Source of the DNA: an uncultured Bacillus sp.
GTDB taxonomy: Bacteria > Bacillota > Bacilli > Bacillales > Cytobacillaceae
Length of the DNA stretch: 9,336 nt
Assembly (NCBI GenBank): GCA_937902115.1
Contig: CALGSR010000298.1
Location: forward strand, 1 to 9,336
Reading direction: 5' to 3'
The notes under the pieces are model-generated. The model had not been told where the DNA came from and ran no database searches. It saw only the letters and a program-made list of their open reading frames with translations. Position 1 is the first letter of the stretch, and each line of letters begins with the position of its first letter. Below, piece by piece: positions 6,239-9,336 of this stretch. Both the position numbers and the translations under genes were made by a program.

Positions 6239-7432
6239 TTACACTTGTAAATTCTCAACAATGGTTGTAATTCCTAGTCCACCGGCAATACATAGTGTGA
6301 CTAATCCGTATTTAACGCCTCTTCTTTCCATTTCATGAAGCAATTTTGTCATCAGAATCGAACCGGTTGCACCGATTGGGTGACCCATCGCAATCGCACC
6401 ACCATTGACATTCACACGATCCAAATCCATGTTCAATTCTCTCATTACGGCAATTGCCTGAGCGGAAAAGGCTTCGTTTAATTCAATTAAGCCAATATCA
6501 TCTATTGATAGGTTCGCATTCGCCAGCGCTTTTCTTGTCGCTTCTACTGGTCCAATTCCCATATACTCCGGTGAAACACCTGATGCTGCATGGGCAATGA
6601 TTCTTGCCTTTGGTTTGAAGCCTCGTTTCAAAGCATCATCCTCTGACATGATTAACAGGGCGGAAGCTCCATCATTACGGCCGCTGCTATTACCGGCTGT
6701 TACGGTGCCATTTTCTTTAAAAACGGGTTTTAACTGACCTAACTTCTCTAAACTTGTTAGTCTTGGGTGTTCATCCACCTCAAAGACCTTTACTTCTTTT
6801 TTATGTTTTACTTCAAAAGGAACGATTTCTTCACGGAAACGGCCTGATTGAATCGCTTCACTAGCAAGCGTTTGACTTCGTAAAGCAAATTCATCCTGTT
6901 CCGCTCTTGAAATAGTATACTTTTCAGCTAAGTTTTCCGCTGTATATCCCATTGTAAGGTTGCCATAGACTTCAAATGGCTGTGAACGCGGCTGGCTTTC
7001 TGTATTTGGATCGAGAATTTGCCCATTTCCTGCTCCAAACCCGTATCGTGCCTTACGAATATAGTAAGGGGCTGTGCTCATCGACTCTGCACCGCCGGCA
7101 ATAATCACTTCAGATTGACCAGTCATGATTTGCATCGCTGCATTATTGATAGACTGAACACCTGACCCACATTGTCTATGTACGGTATAAGCAGGTACCT
7201 CAAATGGAAGACCGGCACGTAATAGTGCTAATCTTGCAAGGTTCGATGAGTCAGCACTCTGTTTTGCCTGTCCAAAGATGACTTCATCGATTTCACCCTT
7301 TTCAATTCCTGTACGTGAAATAATTTCTTCTATTACTTTCGCAGCAAGGTAATCTACTTCTACATCCTTTAGACTACCACCCAATCTCCCGATAGCTGTT
7401 CTAACAGAATCAACAATTACAGCATTTTTCAC
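6239..7432 (-). CDS. Acetyl-CoA acyltransferase (thiolase)
   Basis: Thiolase II or degradative thiolase: cleaves 3-ketoacyl-CoA with CoA, or condenses two acetyl-CoA. The 397-residue length is typical. The start is GTG at 7432, supported by GGAGG about 7 nt upstream and by the usual N-terminus MKNAVIVDSVRTAIG. The nucleophile is Cys88 in RQCGSG (86-91). The other catalytic parts are NEAF (319-322), His351 in GHPIGATG (350-357) and Cys381 in LCIAGGLG (380-387). The last motif is more often CxGGG, so the Ala383 is a small departure. AGGAESMS (112-119) is also present. It is the first gene of the cluster after the divergent promoter region and has a leader of about 158 nt. Its head position resembles mmgA of B. 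subtilis. Confidence 0.95.
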   Translation of the reverse strand: MKNAVIVDSVRTAIGRLGGSLKDVEVDYLAAKVIEEIISRTGIEKGEIDEVIFGQAKQSADSSNLARLALLRAGLPFEVPAYTVHRQCGSGVQSINNAAMQIMTGQSEVIIAGGAESMSTAPYYIRKARYGFGAGNGQILDPNTESQPRSQPFEVYGNLTMGYTAENLAEKYTISRAEQDEFALRSQTLASEAIQSGRFREEIVPFEVKHKKEVKVFEVDEHPRLTSLEKLGQLKPVFKENGTVTAGNSSGRNDGASALLIMSEDDALKRGFKPKARIIAHAASGVSPEYMGIGPVEATRKALANANLSIDDIGLIELNEAFSAQAIAVMRELNMDLDRVNVNGGAIAMGHPIGATGSILMTKLLHEMERRGVKYGLVTLCIAGGLGITTIVENLQV

Positions 7433-7483
7433 TTTTAACCCTCCATGTCACATATATTCCTTCCCTTGACCAACTACTAAAAA

Positions 7484-7497
7484 TAAAACCGTTCTCA
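7484..7497. promoter_or_regulatory. Possible cre site (CcpA) in the thiolase leader
   Basis: TAAAACCGTTCTCA matches the Bacillus cre consensus TGWNANCGNTNWCA at all fixed positions except the second (A for G). It lies about 95 nt downstream of the inferred transcription start, where CcpA could block elongation. The related mmg operon of B. subtilis is known to be under carbon catabolite control, so the site is plausible. One mismatch in AT-rich DNA leaves real doubt. Confidence 0.35.
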
Positions 7498-7558
7498 ATT
7501 TCAAATAGTCATCAGGGTTTTAAAAAAACATCATTTTACATTTAAGTTATGAGTTATG

Positions 7559-7566
7559 TTGTTTCA
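7559..7566. promoter_or_regulatory. Half-site matching the 6079-6093 palindrome
   Basis: TTGTTTCA repeats exactly the last eight bases of the palindrome upstream of the CoA-transferase. The other half here (AGTTATG) does not match. It lies about 25-30 nt downstream of the inferred cluster start site. A single 8-base match can arise by chance, but its position in the control region makes it worth listing. Confidence 0.3.
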
Positions 7567-7595
7567 CCAACGGAACGATATACCATCTATGGAAC
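7564..7595 (-). promoter_or_regulatory. Imperfect 13-bp direct repeat at the start of the thiolase transcript, possible operator
   Basis: On the minus strand GTTCCATAGATGG (7595-7583) is followed 19 nt later by GTTCCGTTGGTGA (7576-7564); 9 of 13 positions agree. The first copy also contains the palindrome CCATAGATGG. The pair begins 2-3 nt after the -10 box, so a bound protein would cover the transcription start. Several IclR-family regulators (the PcaU/PobR group) use repeated half-sites. That the divergent regulator binds here is an inference. Confidence 0.4.
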
Positions 7596-7597
7596 AT

Positions 7598-7626
7598 ATA
7601 ATATCATCCTCACATTTTTTAGTCAA
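7598..7626 (-). promoter_or_regulatory. Sigma-A promoter of the catabolic cluster
   Basis: TTGACT (7626-7621) and TATTAT (7603-7598) on the minus strand are separated by exactly 17 nt, each one base away from consensus. Transcription would start near 7591 and give a leader of about 158 nt before the thiolase GTG. It is the best minus-strand promoter in the gap and probably drives thiolase through etfA. Confidence 0.7.
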
Positions 7627-7692
7627 TTGAATTTTTAGAATATTTGGTAATAATTTTAACTATGAATATAAGATTCTGTATTTTTGCACAAT

Positions 7693-7721
7693 TTGACAAA
7701 TATTGATTTATAATTTATCCT
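7693..7721 (+). promoter_or_regulatory. Sigma-A promoter of the IclR-family regulator gene
   Basis: A perfect TTGACA (7693-7698) lies 17 nt before TATCCT (7716-7721). A perfect TATAAT (7709-7714) is also present but only 10 nt from the TTGACA, so the TATCCT pairing is preferred. Transcription would start near 7728, inside the TACTT...AAGTA repeat, giving a leader of about 45 nt. Confidence 0.6.
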
Positions 7722-7738
7722 ACTTACACCGTGAAGTA
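7721..7738. promoter_or_regulatory. Inverted repeat over the regulator's transcription start, possible autoregulatory site
   Basis: TACTT-a-CAC and GTG-AAGTA form an 8-bp inverted repeat around a central C, with one unpaired A. It starts at the last base of the -10 box and covers the expected start of transcription. IclR-family genes often repress themselves from such a place. The sequence differs from the 15-bp palindrome at 6079-6093, so the two may not bind the same protein. Confidence 0.35.
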
Positions 7739-7772
7739 AGGGTACGGAAAGATATCGAATAGGAGCTTAAAA

Positions 7773-8582
7773 ATGGAAAAAAACAATGGGAAAGGAAAAG
7801 AAAAGTCGGAAGTTCCTGCACTTGAATCGTCCATAAAGATTATGGAATATTTGAGCCGTTATACGAGTAAGGAACGCTCACTATCACAAATTTCTAAGAA
7901 ATTATCCATTAATAAAAGTACATGTCATAGAATTCTAAAATTATTAACTCACTATCGCTATGTCTCGTACGATGATGATTCTAAACAGTACAACCTCGGT
8001 TCATATCTTATTATTTTAGGCGCGAGAGCTGCAGAGCTGATTGATTATTTGAAGCTAGCAAAACCATACCTGAAGTGGGTATCCGATCAAACTAGACTAA
8101 CTAGTGTTTTACTTGAGCCAGTATCCCACGATCGATTAATGTATGTCGCAAAAGAAGAACCTGATTTACCGGATAATCCCGTTCAGGTGACGGTAAAATT
8201 AGGCCAGCATTTCCCTTTAACTAGTGCTTCCTTTGGTAAGTGTTATTTAGCCTTTAGTGAGGAAGAAAAAATGCAGGAAATGATTGAAACCGTTAACTTT
8301 AAACAATTTACCGATAAGACCATCATAGATTATGAAACATTCATGGATAGTTTAAAAGAGGTTCGGCAAAAGGGGTATGCGGTAAGCTACGAGGAACATA
8401 CTCCAGGAGTTTTCGGCATCGCAGCACCTATTTTTAACTCTGCAGGGGAGATAAGCATGGTTATTGCCTGTATCGGCTTTTCTTCCGGAATAAGCGAGGA
8501 TTTCGTTACATTCTGCGGGGAGCAGCTAATGGAGGCCGCAAGCAATATTATGAGAGTGACCGGAGGAAGAAAGCCATTTTAA
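7773..8582 (+). CDS. IclR-family transcriptional regulator
   Basis: Cytoplasmic DNA-binding regulator, usually responding to an organic acid or aromatic compound. The 269-residue length is normal. ATG 7773 has AGGAG at 7761-7765, 7 nt upstream. Residues 14-75 form the winged helix-turn-helix (LESSIKIMEYL, then SLSQISKKLSINKSTCHRIL at 36-55, and the wing with YNLGSYLIILG at 73-83). Residues 90-262 form the effector domain, with LTSASFGKCYLA (149-160), GYAVSYEEHTPGVFGIAAPIF beginning at 201, and a C-terminal VIACIGFSSG (230-239). The lysine-rich first 12 residues are probably disordered. It is divergent from the catabolic cluster and most likely controls it; whether as repressor or activator cannot be decided. 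A 20-bp inverted repeat follows 6 nt after its stop. Confidence 0.93.
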   Translation: MEKNNGKGKEKSEVPALESSIKIMEYLSRYTSKERSLSQISKKLSINKSTCHRILKLLTHYRYVSYDDDSKQYNLGSYLIILGARAAELIDYLKLAKPYLKWVSDQTRLTSVLLEPVSHDRLMYVAKEEPDLPDNPVQVTVKLGQHFPLTSASFGKCYLAFSEEEKMQEMIETVNFKQFTDKTIIDYETFMDSLKEVRQKGYAVSYEEHTPGVFGIAAPIFNSAGEISMVIACIGFSSGISEDFVTFCGEQLMEAASNIMRVTGGRKPF

Positions 8583-8588
8583 CGGGAA

Positions 8589-8638
8589 AAAGGGAGTATC
8601 CAAAAAGTCGTAGTTTCTACTTTTTGGATACTCCCTTT
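8589..8638. repeat. 20-bp perfect inverted repeat after the IclR-family gene, probable terminator
   Basis: The arms at 8589-8608 and 8619-8638 are perfectly complementary for 20 bp (AAAGGGAGTATCC... and ...GGATACTCCCTTT), with a 10-nt loop that contains a GTAG-TTT-CTAC mini-hairpin. The repeat begins 6 nt after the regulator stop, and the arms carry A5 and T5 runs. No separate T-tract follows, so termination may be less typical. The unusually long and perfect arms also recall the ends of some insertion sequences or a small mobile palindrome. Confidence 0.7.
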
Positions 8639-8644
8639 AGGTCA

Positions 8645-8673
8645 GGGACAAGGGGACGGATTCTCCCTGTCCC
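8645..8673. repeat. REP-like GGGAC...GTCCC palindrome
   Basis: GGGAC-a-AGGG (8645-8654) pairs with CCCT-GTCCC (8665-8673) around the 10-nt loop GACGGATTCT. It is far richer in G and C than its surroundings. I recall similar GGGACA...GTCCC repeats scattered between genes in Bacillaceae genomes and linked to IS200-like (RAYT) transposases, but that is memory, not a search. It lies 6 nt after the 20-bp inverted repeat, so the two may form one composite element. Confidence 0.5.
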
Positions 8674-8796
8674 ATTGCCCCCTGAAACAACGATCCCCTA
8701 AACAAAACAAACCAGCCAATCGACAGGACTCGGATCTCAGAAAAATACCCCCTATTTCAAAACCGAAAAACAAATAGAACATACAAAACTAAACAT
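8674..8796. other. Non-coding stretch, nothing recognised
   Basis: Between the GGGAC...GTCCC palindrome and the promoter of the small gene, this AC-rich stretch has no ORF with a ribosome binding site, no clear hairpin, and no tRNA-like or riboswitch-like pattern that I can see. Confidence 0.5.
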
Positions 8797-8825
8797 TTGA
8801 ATTTTTCTAAAGGTTATACTATAAT
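8797..8825 (+). promoter_or_regulatory. Sigma-A promoter of the small gene
   Basis: TTGAAT (8797-8802) and a perfect TATAAT (8820-8825) are separated by 17 nt. Transcription would start near 8832, leaving a 5' leader of about 155 nt before the ATG at 8988. The small gene is therefore a separate unit from the regulator. Confidence 0.65.
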
Positions 8826-8926
8826 CTAAAAAATAATATATTATGAAAATTGTATTTTTTTAGAACCAACAAAGAATCTTTCCTTTTATGACAGCATGTA
8901 TGATGCAGCGGTGGGAGAGAAAGGCG

Positions 8927-8971
8927 ATGAAAGTTTTTCCTTTGCTAAAGGATTTACTTTATAACGTATAA
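8927..8971 (+). CDS. Possible 14-residue leader peptide
   Basis: ATG AAA GTT TTT ... TAA encodes MKVFPLLKDLLYNV. GGGAG lies about 9 nt upstream and the stop is 16 nt before the ATG of the small gene. The coding stretch contains a hairpin, TCCTTT-GCT-AAAGGA (8938-8952). An in-frame upstream ATG at 8888 would give 27 residues but has no ribosome binding site. A leader peptide or translational coupling is possible; equally this may be chance in a leader region. I do not recognise the peptide. Confidence 0.25.
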   Translation: MKVFPLLKDLLYNV

Positions 8972-8987
8972 AACAGGGGTGAACAAA

Positions 8988-9161
8988 ATGAGGGTGGGAA
9001 CAAAGGTAAGTTTTAAGAATCTTTATCCAATCAACAGTCTTATTGAAGGTGTCGTTGTAAAAGAAAAAACAGCACCAAATGGACAAAAGAGCAGCAAAGT
9101 GTGTATAGACCAAGGACCCGCAGCTTGGTATTCGGACGATGCTTTGAAAGAAATGAAGTAA
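8988..9161 (+). CDS. Small 57-residue protein of unknown function
   Basis: I do not recognise this protein. ATG 8988 is chosen because AGGGGTG lies 6 nt upstream; a GTG at 8979 in the same frame falls inside that site. The sequence begins MRVGTKVSFKNLYP, continues with a strand-rich stretch (LIEGVVVKEKTA, then KSSKVCIDQG) and ends with WYSDDALKEMK. Alternating hydrophobic strands with a G-K-V-x-F opening suggest a small SH3-like beta-barrel, an inference only. There is no signal peptide or membrane segment, and one Cys (residue 39). It has its own promoter, a leader of about 155 nt and a strong terminator, and no link in function to the catabolic cluster can be seen. It lies between two related GGGACA...CCGTCC motifs, which may mark a transferred cassette. 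A minus-strand ORF overlapping it begins with TTG and has no ribosome binding site. Confidence 0.75.
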   Translation: MRVGTKVSFKNLYPINSLIEGVVVKEKTAPNGQKSSKVCIDQGPAAWYSDDALKEMK

Positions 9162-9193
9162 TAAAGACAAAAAAATAACCTCGTTTTCCAGTC

Positions 9194-9268
9194 AACATTC
9201 GGAACCTTAGAAAGGTATTTAGAATCGATCCATTCTGAATACCTTTTTTATTTTTCAGACCGAATGTT
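9194..9268. repeat. Outer inverted repeat surrounding the terminator
   Basis: AACATTCGG (9194-9202) and CCGAATGTT (9260-9268) are perfect 9-bp inverted repeats placed on both sides of the 15-bp terminator hairpin. Together they could form a long nested hairpin in DNA or RNA. The outer arms are not needed for a normal terminator, which makes the nested arrangement notable. Confidence 0.6.
9211..9249 (+). terminator. Intrinsic terminator of the small gene
   Basis: AAAGGTATTTAGAAT (9211-9225) pairs with ATTCTGAATACCTTT (9232-9246), 15 bp with one G-U pair and the 6-nt loop CGATCC. It is followed by TTT A TTTTT. It lies 49 nt after the small gene's stop. The minus strand lacks a comparable T-tract, so it acts mainly on plus-strand transcripts. 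Confidence 0.85.
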
Positions 9269-9273
9269 AAAAT

Positions 9274-9291
9274 GGGACAACGAACCCGTCC
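9274..9291. repeat. Partial copy of the GGGACA...CCGTCC motif, inverted relative to 8645-8673
   Basis: GGGACA-ACGAAC-CCGTCC here corresponds to GGGACA-GGGAGAAT-CCGTCC on the minus strand of the palindrome at 8645-8673. The 6-base blocks are identical and the spacers differ (6 and 8 nt). The remaining DNA to the window end (9292-9336) shows nothing I can identify. Confidence 0.35.
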
Positions 9292-9336
9292 GAAGCCACT
9301 GAAAAACCCCCCGACTATTTAGTGAAGGTTGAAATG

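Larger units (their letters stand above)
7433..7772. promoter_or_regulatory. Divergent control region between the thiolase gene and the IclR-family gene
   Basis: This 340-bp AT-rich gap has no ORF of its own that I can support. It holds a minus-strand promoter for the catabolic cluster, a plus-strand promoter for the regulator gene, and several repeat motifs that are listed separately. The thiolase leader (about 7590 to 7433) is long enough to hold a regulatory structure. TAAAACC (7484-7490) and GGTTTTA (7516-7522) form a weak inverted repeat within it, with a 25-nt loop. Confidence 0.8.

Noticed and set aside
7484..7522. TAAAACC/GGTTTTA repeat as a transcription attenuator in the thiolase leader
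   Set aside because: The stem is 7 bp and AT-rich with a 25-nt loop, too weak to claim on its own, although T-rich sequence follows it on the minus strand.
8284..8297. cre-like TGAAACCGTTAACT inside the IclR-family gene
   Set aside because: It lies deep in coding sequence, far from a promoter, and differs from the consensus at the conserved end. It is likely a chance match.
8886..9170. 94-codon minus-strand ORF over the small gene
   Set aside because: It starts with TTG, has no ribosome binding site and no promoter, and overlaps a plus-strand gene that has promoter, ribosome binding site and terminator.

Overview
The window looks like part of a Bacillaceae chromosome (Bacillus/Neobacillus-like). 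It is AT-rich, has strong AGGAGG-type ribosome binding sites with 7-10 nt spacing, sigma-A type promoters, and proteins close to Bacillus EtfB, EtfA and FadF. No database was searched; family names rest on motifs and remembered family features.

Layout. About 7.4 kb on the minus strand is one catabolic cluster, read from right to left: thiolase (7432-6239), class III (CaiB/BaiF) CoA-transferase (6062-4875), 3-hydroxyacyl-CoA dehydrogenase (4873-4019), acyl-CoA dehydrogenase (4001-2853), etfB (2759-1995), etfA (1969-998), and then fadF (808 to beyond base 1), a membrane Fe-S protein thought to pass electrons from ETF to the quinone pool. A divergent IclR-family regulator (7773-8582, plus strand) sits at the head of the cluster, and the 340-bp gap between them holds good promoters in both directions. 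To the right, after a 20-bp perfect inverted repeat and a GGGAC...GTCCC palindrome, lies a small orphan gene (8988-9161) with its own promoter and a strong terminator.

How it works together. The order thiolase / hydroxyacyl-CoA dehydrogenase / acyl-CoA dehydrogenase recalls mmgABC of B. subtilis, but here a CoA-transferase is inserted and an ETF plus FadF are attached. A carboxylic acid could be activated by CoA transfer, oxidised by the acyl-CoA dehydrogenase with electrons leaving through EtfBA and FadF, then oxidised again at C3 and cleaved by the thiolase. No enoyl-CoA hydratase and no acyl-CoA ligase are visible. The substrate cannot be read from the sequence; a short-chain, branched or dicarboxylic acid is possible.

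Most notable points: (1) fadF is broken in this sequence by a frameshift near codon 37, probably from a deletion of about 25 bp or a sequencing error; (2) a perfect 15-bp palindrome, TGAAACATTGTTTCA, with the shape of an IclR-family operator, sits just upstream of the CoA-transferase, and its right half recurs in the thiolase leader; (3) the acyl-CoA dehydrogenase has His in place of the usual Asp in its first signature; (4) the small gene is bracketed by two related GGGACA...CCGTCC motifs in opposite orientation. I found no CRISPR array, phage module, transposase, tRNA or rRNA, and no clear sign of a wholly new system. The cluster is mostly ordinary catabolism with some unusual regulatory DNA.
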